Source: DATKDF01 sp963752045
GTDB lineage: Bacteria > Acidobacteriota > Vicinamibacteria > Vicinamibacterales > SCN-69-37
Assembly: GCA_963752045.1 (NCBI GenBank)
Contig: CAVVWN010000014.1
Span: forward strand, 892,879 to 956,878
Reading direction: 5' to 3'
DNA: 64,000 nt
In this document: one piece after another, positions 35,634 through 44,752 of the stretch
Numbering within the stretch: position 1 is the stretch's first letter
Layout of the letters: every line of letters starts with the position of its first letter
Made by a program: the position numbers and the translations under genes
Notes under the pieces: model-generated
Told to the model about the DNA's origin: nothing
What the model saw: only the letters and a program-made list of their open reading frames with translations
Database searches by the model: none

Positions 35634-37550
35634 ATGCCCATCCGGGACTGGCTGCCTCGTCCGCGGCAGGTGGTCGTGCTGTTTCTGGCCGTGGCCGTCG
35701 TGTCCACTGCCGCGCTGGGGTGGCTCACCTGGCAACTGCTCGACCAGGACGAGGAACTCGAAGTCGCGCGCAGGCGCGGCGAGCTCGAACAGGCGGCCGA
35801 CCGCATGGCGACGACGCTCGTCGACGCGCTGACCGGCCTCGAGGCATTCGCCGCTGCCGACGCAACCGACCGTGCGGCCGTGCCTCCCGACGTGACGATC
35901 GCCACGATAGGGCCGGACGGCACGATCGTCCGATCCGGTGCGCTGTCATTCGTGCCGACGCGCGCGCCGCTGCCCGAGGCTCCCGAAGGCATGCTCGCCG
36001 CCGCCAACCGTGCGGCCGAAATCGAAGGCGACACGGCAACCGCCCGGCGCCTGTACGCGGCACTCGCGGCAAGGCCCGAAACGCCGCTGCGTGCGAAAGC
36101 CCTCGTTCGTCTCGCTGCCCTCGAGCGCCGTGCCGGTGACTCGGCCGCCGCGCTCCGCGCCTACGCGGCGCTCGATGCCATCGACGATGCTGGTGTTGGC
36201 GGGTTGCCGGCATCACTCATCGCGGAGGTCGGGTGGGCGGGCGTGCTCGAACGCGACGAGCGGCGTGACGAGTTGCGGACGCGCGCTCGGAGGTTCATCG
36301 ACGACCTCCGTCGAGGGCGCTGGGCGCTCCTTGCTCCTGAATTCGAGTTCTACCGGCAGGAGGCCGCCCGCTGGATCGGCACCGGGACAGACATCGACAC
36401 CGACCAGGACCGTGACGTGCTCGTTCGCTCCGAGGCCGCCGACTGGCTGTGGCGAAATGCGGGATCGAACCCGCCGCGGGGCCGCCAGCTCGTCACACTT
36501 CGATCCGGCACCGCCCTCGTCCTGTGGCGGACCGAGGACTCGACCGTGTCGGCCGTCTTCTGCGGTTCCCTGCTGCTCAACTCGTTGGTTCAGGCCCACA
36601 CGCCGGAGGGGTTCAATGCTCTGGCCCTCGACGCTTTCGGCCAGGCCGCCGGCGGCGCTTCTCCGCCTGCAGGGCAGGCGACGATGCGCCCCGCCGGCAT
36701 GAACGGACTGCCGTTCACGCTGCAGGTGGCCGGCCAGGCGCCGGGATCTTCGGGGCGGCGGCCGCTCCTGGCACTCGTCCTGGGTGCCACGATCGTGTTC
36801 GTCGCCTCGGGCTGGTACCTGATCCTGCGCGCCATCTTCCGTGAGGCGCGTGTCGCGCGGTTGCAGTCGGAGTTCGTGGCAGCGGTGTCGCACGAGTTCC
36901 GGAGCCCGCTCACGTCGATTGGCCATGTGGCCGAGCTGCTCGCCGAAGGCCGGCTGCCGACCGACGAGATGCGCCGTCGGTCGTACGACGCGCTCGTGCG
37001 CGACGCCGACCGGCTGCGCAGGCTCGTGGAGAACCTGCTCGACTTCGGCCGGTTCGACGCCGGCGCGGCCACGTACCGGTTCGAGCGCACCGACGTCGCG
37101 AGCCTCGTCGAAACCGTCGTCGGCGACTTCCGCCAGAGGGTGGCAGGCGCCGGCTGGCAGATCGAGCTCGTCAGGCCGAGAGACGGCGTGTTCGGAGAAG
37201 TCGACCGCGAGGCGTTCTCGCGTGCCCTCTGGAACATGCTCGACAACGCGGTGAAGTACTCGCCCGAGACCCGACACGTCTGGGTGGCGGTGGAGCTTGC
37301 GGGCGAGACCGTCAACATCCGGGTTCGCGACCGCGGCATCGGCATTCCCGCGAGCGAGCTTCACACGGTGTTCGAGCGGTTCGTACGGGGAGCCGCATCG
37401 AAAGGCCGCGGCATCACCGGCACCGGAATCGGCCTGGCCATGGTGCGGCAGATTGCCCGGGCGCACGGCGGCGACGTCACGGTTACGAGCCAGCCGGGCG
37501 AGGGCTCCGAGTTCACGCTGGTGCTGAAACAAGTGGAGGTTGCGGGATGA
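35634..37550 (+). CDS. Sensor histidine kinase (HK-B) with TPR-like extracytoplasmic domain
   Basis: A 638-residue kinase. Helix 1 about 12-31; sensor about 32-376 with a TPR-like section (EIEGDTATARRLYAALAARP, LRAKALVRLAALERRAGDSA, AALRAYAAL); helix 2 about 377-400; H-box His420 in AVSHEFRSPLTSI; N-box LDNAVKYSPE; G1 RDRGIGIP; G2 GTGIGLAMV. Close paralogue of HK-C, HK-D and HK-E. ATG 35634 fits the proposed -10 with an almost leaderless message. RR-B overlaps its end by ATGA. Confidence 0.92.
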   Translation: MPIRDWLPRPRQVVVLFLAVAVVSTAALGWLTWQLLDQDEELEVARRRGELEQAADRMATTLVDALTGLEAFAAADATDRAAVPPDVTIATIGPDGTIVRSGALSFVPTRAPLPEAPEGMLAAANRAAEIEGDTATARRLYAALAARPETPLRAKALVRLAALERRAGDSAAALRAYAALDAIDDAGVGGLPASLIAEVGWAGVLERDERRDELRTRARRFIDDLRRGRWALLAPEFEFYRQEAARWIGTGTDIDTDQDRDVLVRSEAADWLWRNAGSNPPRGRQLVTLRSGTALVLWRTEDSTVSAVFCGSLLLNSLVQAHTPEGFNALALDAFGQAAGGASPPAGQATMRPAGMNGLPFTLQVAGQAPGSSGRRPLLALVLGATIVFVASGWYLILRAIFREARVARLQSEFVAAVSHEFRSPLTSIGHVAELLAEGRLPTDEMRRRSYDALVRDADRLRRLVENLLDFGRFDAGAATYRFERTDVASLVETVVGDFRQRVAGAGWQIELVRPRDGVFGEVDREAFSRALWNMLDNAVKYSPETRHVWVAVELAGETVNIRVRDRGIGIPASELHTVFERFVRGAASKGRGITGTGIGLAMVRQIARAHGGDVTVTSQPGEGSEFTLVLKQVEVAG

Positions 37551-38245
37551 CTCGTGTGCTCATCGTCGAAGACGAGCCGACCATTGCGTTCGCCCTGGAG
37601 GCAGATCTCGCAAGCGAAGGGTACGCAGCCACGGTGGTGCGCGACGGCCGGGAGGTGGTTGCCGCGGTGGGACGTGAGCAGCCGGACCTGATCCTGCTCG
37701 ACATCATGCTGCCCGGTCGCGACGGCTTCGAGGTGTGCCGCGACCTTCGCCGGTCTGGTGTGACGACTCCCATCATCGTCCTCACCGCTCGAACGCACGA
37801 TGCGGAGAAGGTCATGGGCCTCGAGTTGGGCGCCGACGACTACGTGACGAAGCCCTACAACCCGCGCGAGCTGCGAGCGCGCGTGAAGGCCGTGCTGCGA
37901 AGGGTGAACGACAACGGCACGTCTTCAGCAGGCGACAGGGCCGACGAGGTCGTCCGATTCGGCGACGTCGAGGCCGACTTCGCGCGGGGAGAGGTGCGGC
38001 GAGCGGGGCAGCGGGTCGACCTGAGCGCGCTCGAGTACAAGCTGCTCCTGGCCTTTGCGAGGAACCGCGGCCGGTTGCTCTCGCGCGAGCAACTGCTCGA
38101 CCAGGCCTGGGGCCATGGCGTGGTGCTCAACGACCGCGTCGTCGACAACCACATCGTCGGGCTCCGGCGAAAGCTGGAGGAGGACCCGGCCACACCCAGG
38201 TTCTTCCTGAACGTGCGGGGACTCGGCTACCGGTTCGATGCGTGA
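37547..38245 (+). CDS. OmpR-family response regulator (RR-B)
   Basis: A 232-residue regulator with receiver (Asp52 in ILLDIMLPGRDG, Lys in VTKPYNPRELRARV) and C-terminal winged helix (LSALEYKLLLAFARNRGRLL, recognition helix NDRVVDNHIVGLRRKLEEDP). It receives phosphate from HK-B. Likely to bind the CTGACA-type 11-bp repeats in front of HK-B, and perhaps the CGTACAG/CGTACGG pair that begins three bases after its own stop and precedes P2. Confidence 0.92.
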   Translation: MTRVLIVEDEPTIAFALEADLASEGYAATVVRDGREVVAAVGREQPDLILLDIMLPGRDGFEVCRDLRRSGVTTPIIVLTARTHDAEKVMGLELGADDYVTKPYNPRELRARVKAVLRRVNDNGTSSAGDRADEVVRFGDVEADFARGEVRRAGQRVDLSALEYKLLLAFARNRGRLLSREQLLDQAWGHGVVLNDRVVDNHIVGLRRKLEEDPATPRFFLNVRGLGYRFDA

Positions 38246-38247
38246 TT

Positions 38248-38301
38248 CGTACAGAGACCGTACGGTCCGGCGATGAGCGTCACGCAGGCCACCGTCAGGA
38301 T
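38248..38301 (+). promoter_or_regulatory. P2 promoter: candidate RR box
   Basis: CGTACAG (38248) and CGTACGG (38259) are 11 bp apart; at the spacing seen in the other promoters (48 bases from first half-site) lies CAGGAT (38296-38301), a weak -10. The later half-sites (38270, 38281) are poor. The CGTAC form also occurs as third half-site of HK-B. Less certain than the HK promoters. Confidence 0.35.
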
Positions 38302-38346
38302 CGTCGCGTGGCGCCGGTAGACGCGCGCCTGTGACGCGAGGTGCTC

Positions 38347-40471
38347 ATGAGACGACTGGGTGCAACCGCTCTTATCGTGATCGTGGCGATGACGTTGACG
38401 CTCGCCGGGCAGGCCACACGTGCCGAGATGGCGCTCGAAGCCGCGCGCCGCGTCGAGGTCGTCGACGGCGATCTGCAGGGAGCGATCAAGCTCTACCGGG
38501 CGGTGGTGGCGTCGTACGAGGACTCCGACCGGCCGGCGGCCGCGATGGCGCTCGTGCGTATGGGGGCGTGCTACCAGCGCCTCGGCAACCAGCAGGCCGG
38601 TCCAATCTTCAATCGCGTGATTCGCGACTTCGGCGACCAGCCGGCCGCCGTCACCGAGGCGAGGCGCGCGCTGGCCACGCTCACCGCGCAGGCCACGAGC
38701 GAGCCGGACGGCCTCGTGTGTCCGCAGTGTGGCGATAGCGGCGCGGCGATGAGCCCGGACGGCCGGTGGATGGTGGTTCACCACTGGGACAGCGGCGACC
38801 TGGCGCGCGTCGATCTCGGAACCCTTGAGACGACGCGGCTGAACATCAAGACGGGCGACTGGAGCACGCACTACGACGAGGCACGCTTCCCGGCACTGTC
38901 ACCTGACGGCAGGTTTCTCGCCTATACGTGGCATGACGATGGGGCGGCGGAGCGAGGAGAGCCGCCACTCGTGATCAGGGTTCGGGACCTCCAGGCCGGA
39001 GGTTCTGCGCGCACCGTCTTTGCTGATTCCTCCGTCGCGCCGCTTCCGCTCGCCTGGTCGTCGGACGGTCAGTCGATTCTCGCGGAGCTCGTCCGCGACA
39101 CCGGGAGGGACCTGGCGTGGGTCAGCGCGGGTGATGGCGCAGTGACGGTCATCAAGCCGATTGGCAACCGTCTCTGGACTCAGCGCGCGTCGGTGTCGCC
39201 CGATGGCCGCTTCATCGCGTACTCGGCCATCCCGCCGGACGTCTTTCTGCCGGCCCGGCGCGGCCCGAGCCAGGAGCATTTGTACGTCATTCCGGCGCTC
39301 GGCGGTCCCGAGGAAGCTGTCGTGGCCAATGCCTCGCTCAACCGGACGGCCGTCTGGTCGCCGGATGGTTCGAAGCTCTTGTACATGAGCAACGTCTCCG
39401 GCACGTGGGACCTGTGGACTGTCGCCGTTGGGGATGGCCGGGCCACGGCGGCACCTGCGCTCGTGCGCAAGAGCATCGGCGACTCGTTTGCGCTCGGCGT
39501 CACGCCGTCTGGACGCCTCCACTACTACCAGGGCCACGCCGGGATCATGCAGTCGCTGATCGTTCCAGTCGGTTCGCCCGCGGCCGTTCCGGTGGACCTG
39601 ATCGGATCGAAGCCCACCTGGTCGCCTGACGGAGCCTCTGTTGCGCTCGTGCGCCGCCGGCCGCCGGATGCCAACGAGATCGACATCGTGGTCAAGAACG
39701 TCGCGTCCGGAGCAGAGCGTGTCTACTCGCACGACGGCATGCTCGGCTTCCCGATGCTCTGGTTCCGCGACGGCGGTCTGCTCAACGTCATCATGGAGGG
39801 CGAGCGGCAGTACCTGGTACCGCATCGACCTTGCGAGCGGCGAGTTCCACAGGCTCGCGGAGCAGCGCGGCAATCCTGCTTACGAAACGCACTTCAACGT
39901 CAAGACGCTCTCGCCCGACGGCCAGACGCTGTACTTCGGCACCTATGCCCCTGACGATCCCGCCGCCGAAGGCCGCGTGCTCGACCGCATTGTCGCGCTC
40001 GATCTCATGGGCGGCGTCTATCGCGACGTATTCAGTCTGCCCGGGACACGCGTGAATCTGCCGCGCGCCGCGCAGGAGTGGACGCTGGCCATGAGCCCTG
40101 ATGGCAAGACGATTGCCATGACGCACTACGACCCGCAGGCGGAGATGGCCAGGCTCGCCACGGTCGGCACCGACGGCCAGAACTACCGGGTGCTTACGAG
40201 CTTCCCGTCCGCCTCCCTGCGCAACAAGCTTGCATGGACGGCTGACGGCAGGACGATCTTCTATGCCACGCGGGAATCAGGCCCGCATCGGGTGATGCGA
40301 ATCCCTTCTTCCGGTGGCGATCCCGAATTCACCGGCATCGAGGTGCAGGGCCTCGACGCGTTCGACGTCAGCCCGGACGGCGCACGCGTGATCTACAGCA
40401 CGCTCGGCTCGGTCGGCGGCCGCGAGGAGCTGCACCGGATCGACGTGTCGTCGCTCATCGGTTCCCGCTGA
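38347..40471 (+). pseudogene. Secreted TPR/PD40 beta-propeller protein P2, one frameshift
   Basis: Signal peptide, then a clear TPR-like pair (VVDGDLQGAIKLYRAVVASY, AMALVRMGACYQRLGNQQAG, FNRVIRDFGDQPAAVTEARR), a CPQC motif, and PD40 propeller blades (MSPDGRWMVVHH, LSPDGRFLAYTW, VSPDGRFIAYSA, WSPDGSKLLYM, WSPDGASVALV). The frame shifts near 39806-39815; the next frame continues TWYRIDLASGEFHRLAEQRG and runs cleanly to 40471. Otherwise full length, about 700 residues. GAGG lies 5 bases before ATG 38347; GTG 38341 is a less likely start. Third gene of the HK-B/RR-B/P2 module. Confidence 0.82.
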
Positions 40472-40535
40472 CGTTCAGATTCGCAGGTGTCGCAGGTCGG
40501 GCGCAGGCGTCCACGCGCCCGGGAGAGGAGTGTCC

Positions 40536-41303
40536 ATGTCCCGCACGTCGTCGCTCATGGTCGCGTTCGTCGTCACGCTCGGTCTTGCGGGGTGCGGCCG
40601 GAGCCCGCTCGCGCCCGACACGGCGTCTGGCCCGATTACGGGTGGCGCCGTCCTCGCCGCCAGGGGCGGTAGTGGCGGCGGCAACAAGCCACCATCCGAA
40701 CAACCGGCCACCGCCGTCTTCCGGTGTCCGGGTCCAGCCTGCACGGGCGCGGATCGCATCACGGGCGACGGCGCGCCGTACGCCGCGTTCATCGACGGCG
40801 GCGGCAACCTCCGCATCACGCTGCCTGACGGATCGCGCAGCATCACGTTCGACTACACCGAGTGCCTCGAGCCGTGCCCGGTCGGCCGGCGATGGTTCAC
40901 GACGGCATCGCCGACCGGTGACAACAGTCTTCTGATGCATACCAGCGTCCTGGTTCCTGGCACCGAGAGCGAGACGCCGCAGGGCATGCTCGACATCCCG
41001 GTGGGTGAGACGTGGTTCTCGCGAATCAAGATGGGGTTTCACCTCCTCAGCCCGGAAGGGGAAGACCTCGTGTGGGGCAACCGGTTCAACCCGTTCTTTC
41101 CCGGCTCGACCAATCTCCAGGTCACGCGCGTGTCCGACGATGAGTGGTTCTTCGAAGCGCTGCCCACACAGATCGCCTTCGTGCGGTCGACGGCACAGGG
41201 ACCGACAAAGGGCAAGCCGAGCAAGGACCCGGCAGAGGTCTTCGAGGGGAACTACTACATGCCGTTCAGGATTACAGTGACGAGTGGTTCGCCGACACAC
41301 TGA
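40536..41303 (+). CDS. Secreted lipoprotein of unknown function
   Basis: A 255-residue protein with a lipoprotein signal (VVTLGLAGCGRSPLAPD, Cys about 20), a Gly-rich linker (AARGGSGGGNK), then a compact domain with four Cys (FRCPGPACTG and TECLEPCPVG), which may form two disulfides. The rest is strand-rich. The linker and SPxxP start resemble the lipoprotein at 25.9 kb. No family is recognised. GAGAGGAG precedes ATG 40536; GTG 40530 is also in frame. It follows P2 by 64 bp and could be cotranscribed. Confidence 0.75.
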   Translation: MSRTSSLMVAFVVTLGLAGCGRSPLAPDTASGPITGGAVLAARGGSGGGNKPPSEQPATAVFRCPGPACTGADRITGDGAPYAAFIDGGGNLRITLPDGSRSITFDYTECLEPCPVGRRWFTTASPTGDNSLLMHTSVLVPGTESETPQGMLDIPVGETWFSRIKMGFHLLSPEGEDLVWGNRFNPFFPGSTNLQVTRVSDDEWFFEALPTQIAFVRSTAQGPTKGKPSKDPAEVFEGNYYMPFRITVTSGSPTH

Positions 41304-41345
41304 TCGGCACGGCGTTGTGAGCCGGCGGTGCCAGGTTTCCTGACT

Positions 41346-41795
41346 TCACTCCGCGGGCGCGATCACCAGCAGCGTCTCGGTACCCGCTCCTTCGACGGCA
41401 GCCGGCGGAATCGTGCGATCGAAGGTGGCCAGCCTGCCACCCAGCCGCAGGGCCAGGCCGAGCAGGTAGACGTCCGTCACCTGGCGGTGACCGCGGGCCT
41501 CAGTCAGGTCGAAGAGTTCTTCATCGCGCAGCGAGACGGCGTCGGCCCAGAAGTGATGGTCACCGCTCGCACAGAACCGGCGGAGGTGGTCGAGCGCGAT
41601 CGCTGGTCGTGGGGCGTCCGGCTGATACCGGGGATTCGAGACAACGCGGACGAAGCCGTTCTCGGTGACCGCGCACGTCGCCCAGCCGTCGGCTCGATGG
41701 TCGGCGAACCAGTCGTGAGCCAGGTCGTGATGGACGTGGTCCGGATCGAACAGGGCTACGAGCACGTTGACGTCGAGCAGCGACACGCGCGGCAT
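41346..41795 (-). CDS. PIN-domain toxin, VapC type (pair 1)
   Basis: A 149-residue PIN-fold ribonuclease: VSLLDVNVLVALFDPDHVHH (first Asp), then TENGFVRVVSNP (Glu), VTDVYLLGLALRLGGRLATF (Asp) and DRTIPP. This is the TA-type PIN family with the usual four acidic metal ligands. VapC toxins cleave tRNA or rRNA. Its antitoxin gene lies 13 bp upstream. Confidence 0.88.
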   Translation of the reverse strand: MPRVSLLDVNVLVALFDPDHVHHDLAHDWFADHRADGWATCAVTENGFVRVVSNPRYQPDAPRPAIALDHLRRFCASGDHHFWADAVSLRDEELFDLTEARGHRQVTDVYLLGLALRLGGRLATFDRTIPPAAVEGAGTETLLVIAPAE

Positions 41796-41808
41796 GGTGG
41801 TTCGGCCG

Positions 41809-42042
41809 TCAGCCTTGGTCCTCGTCCCGCAGTTCGTTGACCTGCTTCATCGTTGGACGCGGCGTCCCGGGCGGCCTGTGCGGCAGGAGCGGCACGCCAT
41901 TGCGAACTCTGCGGGTCCGAGGGGCCTCGAGCCCCTTGCGAGCGAGCTCGGAGAGGACCTTGCCGGCCGTGCTTCCGCGTGCCGCCGCGAGTTCTTTCGC
42001 GGCCTGCAGCACGTCGGCGTCGAGGTCGAGCGTCGTCCGCAT
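41809..42042 (-). CDS. Ribbon-helix-helix antitoxin, VapB type (pair 1)
   Basis: A 77-residue protein: MRTTLDLDADVLQAAKELAA, RGSTAGKVLSELARKGLEAP (ribbon-helix-helix), then a Pro/Arg-rich toxin-binding tail. Partner of the VapC at 41346. It is divergent from the second VapBC pair, and the 115-bp space between must hold both promoters. Confidence 0.82.
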   Translation of the reverse strand: MRTTLDLDADVLQAAKELAAARGSTAGKVLSELARKGLEAPRTRRVRNGVPLLPHRPPGTPRPTMKQVNELRDEDQG

Positions 42043-42121
42043 GACTCATCATCACGCATCAAGCATCTGATGTCAAAAGGCACTGCGGCAGCCCATCGCC
42101 AACCAACCTGAAAGAAGCAGG

Positions 42122-42156
42122 TTGACAGTGAATGCATGCAATATGCACATTGCATG
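42122..42156 (+). promoter_or_regulatory. Promoter and palindromic operator of the second VapBC pair
   Basis: TTGACA (42122-42127) is a perfect -35. Downstream CATGCAA (42135-42141) and TTGCATG (42150-42156) form a 7-bp inverted repeat with an 8-bp spacer, which would overlap the -10 (TATGCA 42142-42147, a rather close 14-bp spacer). ATG follows at 42158. Fits self-repression by a ribbon-helix-helix antitoxin. Confidence 0.55.
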
Positions 42157-42157
42157 T

Positions 42158-42406
42158 ATGGGGACAAAGACCATCTCTCTAAAGGAGGAGGCCTACCGTC
42201 GGCTCAAGGCCGCCCGCCGCTATCCGGGCGAGTCGTTCAGCGAGGTCGTGCTTCGCGCTACGTGGCCCGAGGACACGATCACCGGCCGCGGCTTGCTGGA
42301 CCTGCACGTGCCAGGCCGCGCGCTGTTCCGGGACGACGAGCTCGATCGGATCGAAGAACTCAAGGCGCGTGACCTGCCGCCGGAGGACAAGTGGGCGGGT
42401 CGCTGA
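42158..42406 (+). CDS. VapB-type antitoxin (pair 2)
   Basis: An 82-residue protein: MGTKTISLKEEAYRRLKAAR, YPGESFSEVVLRATW, then an acidic helical tail (DDELDRIEELKAR). The KTISLKEEAYRRL-KAA-GESFSEVV pattern is typical of a common VapB/antitoxin family in archaea and bacteria. ATG 42158 is chosen; upstream in-frame codons would overlap the promoter. The toxin gene overlaps its 3' end by 16 bp. Confidence 0.82.
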   Translation: MGTKTISLKEEAYRRLKAARRYPGESFSEVVLRATWPEDTITGRGLLDLHVPGRALFRDDELDRIEELKARDLPPEDKWAGR

Positions 42407-42789
42407 TTCTCGAGACGACGTTCCTCATCGACCTCGAGCGCGAGCACAATCGCGGCACACCGGCGAAGGCGGTCGCCTTCCTCGAAGAGCACGAGGATTC
42501 GCGTCTCTACCTGCCGTTCGTCGTGGCCGGAGAGCTGGCCGCTGGCACGTCACTCGGCGACCGGGAGCGATGGGAACGCTTCCTCGCGCCGCTCTTCGTC
42601 CTCGAATCGAGCCCGGAGGTGAGCTGGCAGTACGGCCGGGCCTACCGGCACCTGCGCGACAACGGCCAGCTCATCGGCACGAACGACCTGTGGATCGCCG
42701 CAACCGCGCTCGCACACCAGATGCCCGTCGTCACCCGCAACGTCGAGCACTACCGGCGGGTGCCAGGCGTTGAGGTCGTCGGTTACTGA
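42391..42789 (+). CDS. PIN-domain toxin, VapC type (pair 2)
   Basis: A 132-residue PIN protein: LILETTFLIDLEREHNRGTP (Glu and Asp at the first active-site strand), FVVAGELAAGTSLGDRERWE, LIGTNDLWIAATALAHQMPV (Asp) and VTRNVEHYRRVPGVEVVGY. The VAGE-L-G and TNDLWIA motifs mark VapC. The canonical first Asp is replaced by Glu-T-T-F-L-I-D, as in some members. GTG 42391. Its stop overlaps the stop of the convergent P3 gene by 7 bp. Confidence 0.88.
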   Translation: MGGSLILETTFLIDLEREHNRGTPAKAVAFLEEHEDSRLYLPFVVAGELAAGTSLGDRERWERFLAPLFVLESSPEVSWQYGRAYRHLRDNGQLIGTNDLWIAATALAHQMPVVTRNVEHYRRVPGVEVVGY

Positions 42790-44747
42790 GCCCGCCCCGC
42801 CCGGTTGGCTCTGGGGTTCTCCCATACGCGGATCTCGCTGGGCGACCAGGTGCTCATCATCGCCAGCCGTCGTCCGTCCGGATGCAGGCTCATGTCGTGG
42901 ATGTAATGCAGCCGAATTCCGGTGTCCTCGGCGTCACCACCGGCGACCGGCACGCGCCACACGGTCTTGATGGCCGGCCCGGCGACGAAGTAAACGAACC
43001 GGCCGTCCGGGCTGAACTCGACGTTCGTCGACGACAGCTCGGGAAATTCGCGTATCAGATCACGACGGGTGCTGGTCCCGTCGACCGACATCACGGCGAT
43101 CGTGTTCGACGCGCGAACGAAGATGGCCAGGAGGCGGCCGTCGCGTGACAGGCCCGTCGGATATCCTGGCCCCTTGATGTCGAACGGGCGCTCCAGTCCG
43201 CTGCGGAGGTCCCGGCTCACGCAGCATGAGGGGCCGTTCCCGAGAGAATAGATCGCCGAGGTGCCGCTGGGATCATAGAAGACCCTGAATCCGGGGCGAA
43301 GGAATGAGACATCCTCCGTCTCGAGGTCTATCTGATACAGGCCACGACGACCTGCCGCGTCCGCGCTTCTGAATACGATCGACCGCTCGTCCGGCGTCCA
43401 CGTGGGGTCGGCGACGCCGCTCAAGCCCAGGTCATACGTTCGCTGCCGCTGATTGGACAGGCTCGCGACCGTCAGCGCGGCGCCTGAAATGCCGTACGCG
43501 ATGCGGGTGCCGTCCGGCGACCAGACCGGCGGGCCTCGCCGTACGGTCGGCCGGGGTGTCAGCAAGAGTTGCGGAGGCGACTCCATTCGGCCGGTCGTCG
43601 GATCGATGGTCGCAACATAGACGTCGGGACCGGCAAGCGCCTTGCGAACGAACAACTGGCCGTCGGCCGTGAAGCCCAGGCTGGTCACCTCGCCAGGATC
43701 CCGCGTGATGCGTACCGGCGGTCCCTCAGGGCGACCGTCGTCAATGGAAACGGCCCAGGCGCCATCGGCCGTGAGGTAGAGCAACTCCCCCATAGGCGAC
43801 CAGTCGAGCAGATTGCCCTCGATGACCGCTAGTGGTTGCGGCCCGTGGCTGGGCGTCACCTCGATGATTGCGATCGACGGCTCGCCGGAGGAATCCGGCA
43901 CCTGCGCGGCGACGAAACGATCGTCACCGGAGAACGCAGCGCGGCCAAGCTCATAGGCCGGGGCTTCCAGCAGCCCGGTTTCCTGAGCTGACCTGACAGA
44001 CACCGCGACGAGCCGTTGCCGGTCTGGCTGTCCGGACGCTCCTGTCACGACGTAGCTTGCCAGCACGGTGTTGCCGTCGGCAGACCAGTCGAGAACATCT
44101 CCCTCGCCCGGCAGCGAGGTGATCCGCCGCGCCTCACCCGCGTCACGTGCGACGACGCGGAGTTCCGTCGTTCCCTGTCGGGAGCGCCAGGCAAAGGCCA
44201 CGTAGCGGGCGTCGGGTGACCAAGCCGAGGTCAACGGGTACCCGCCGTCGCCGTTCGCGACCACGAGTCTCGGGCTCCCGGTGATGACGTCCACAATCGC
44301 GAGCCCGTCTTCCGTGATGAGCGACAGGAAACGGCCGTCGGGAGAGACCGAGCCAGACCCGGGATAGCTGAGCGTCTTCAAGTCAAGTCGCCGCTCGATC
44401 CAGCCGTTGGCCTGCTCGATCTGAAGCTCAGCGCGCGCCACGCGGGCTGGCTCGCTGTCGGGATAGCGCCGAACGACGTCGGACCGGATCTCGTTGGCGA
44501 CCCACGGTCGTCCTTGCCGGTCGTGGATCCCCGCCATCTGCAGGAGCGCCTTCGGCGCGGCCGGATCCTTCGGGAACTTCGCGACGATGTCCGTGTAGAG
44601 CGCGAGCGCGCCGGGCAGGTCGCCGTCCACTTGCTCCTTCTGCATCGCGGCCTTGAGCAGGACGTCAGGGGACGCCGACGTCTGGCTCTGGGCCAGCAGG
44701 CCGGCTGAGAGAACCAGGAGCGCGAGGACGATGATCATGCGCTTCAT
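42783..44747 (-). CDS. Secreted TPR/PD40 beta-propeller protein P3
   Basis: A 654-residue intact protein: signal peptide, TPR-like start (LLKAAMQKEQVDGDLPGALA, LYTDIVAKFPKDPAAPKALL, QMAGIHDRQGRPW, RRYPDSEPARVARAELQ), then propeller blades (VSPDGRFLSLI, WSPDARYVAFAW, WSPDGTRIAYGI, WTPDERSIVFRS, FSPDGRFVYFVA, LHPDGRRLAMMS). Periplasmic or surface location expected; ligand unknown. A GTG at 44756 overlaps the P4 stop, but AGAAGG is better placed for ATG 44747. Second gene after P4, probably the same transcript. Its TPR-coding DNA is nearly the same as that of P4. Confidence 0.85.
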   Translation of the reverse strand: MKRMIIVLALLVLSAGLLAQSQTSASPDVLLKAAMQKEQVDGDLPGALALYTDIVAKFPKDPAAPKALLQMAGIHDRQGRPWVANEIRSDVVRRYPDSEPARVARAELQIEQANGWIERRLDLKTLSYPGSGSVSPDGRFLSLITEDGLAIVDVITGSPRLVVANGDGGYPLTSAWSPDARYVAFAWRSRQGTTELRVVARDAGEARRITSLPGEGDVLDWSADGNTVLASYVVTGASGQPDRQRLVAVSVRSAQETGLLEAPAYELGRAAFSGDDRFVAAQVPDSSGEPSIAIIEVTPSHGPQPLAVIEGNLLDWSPMGELLYLTADGAWAVSIDDGRPEGPPVRITRDPGEVTSLGFTADGQLFVRKALAGPDVYVATIDPTTGRMESPPQLLLTPRPTVRRGPPVWSPDGTRIAYGISGAALTVASLSNQRQRTYDLGLSGVADPTWTPDERSIVFRSADAAGRRGLYQIDLETEDVSFLRPGFRVFYDPSGTSAIYSLGNGPSCCVSRDLRSGLERPFDIKGPGYPTGLSRDGRLLAIFVRASNTIAVMSVDGTSTRRDLIREFPELSSTNVEFSPDGRFVYFVAGPAIKTVWRVPVAGGDAEDTGIRLHYIHDMSLHPDGRRLAMMSTWSPSEIRVWENPRANRAGRAQ

Positions 44748-44752
44748 GAATG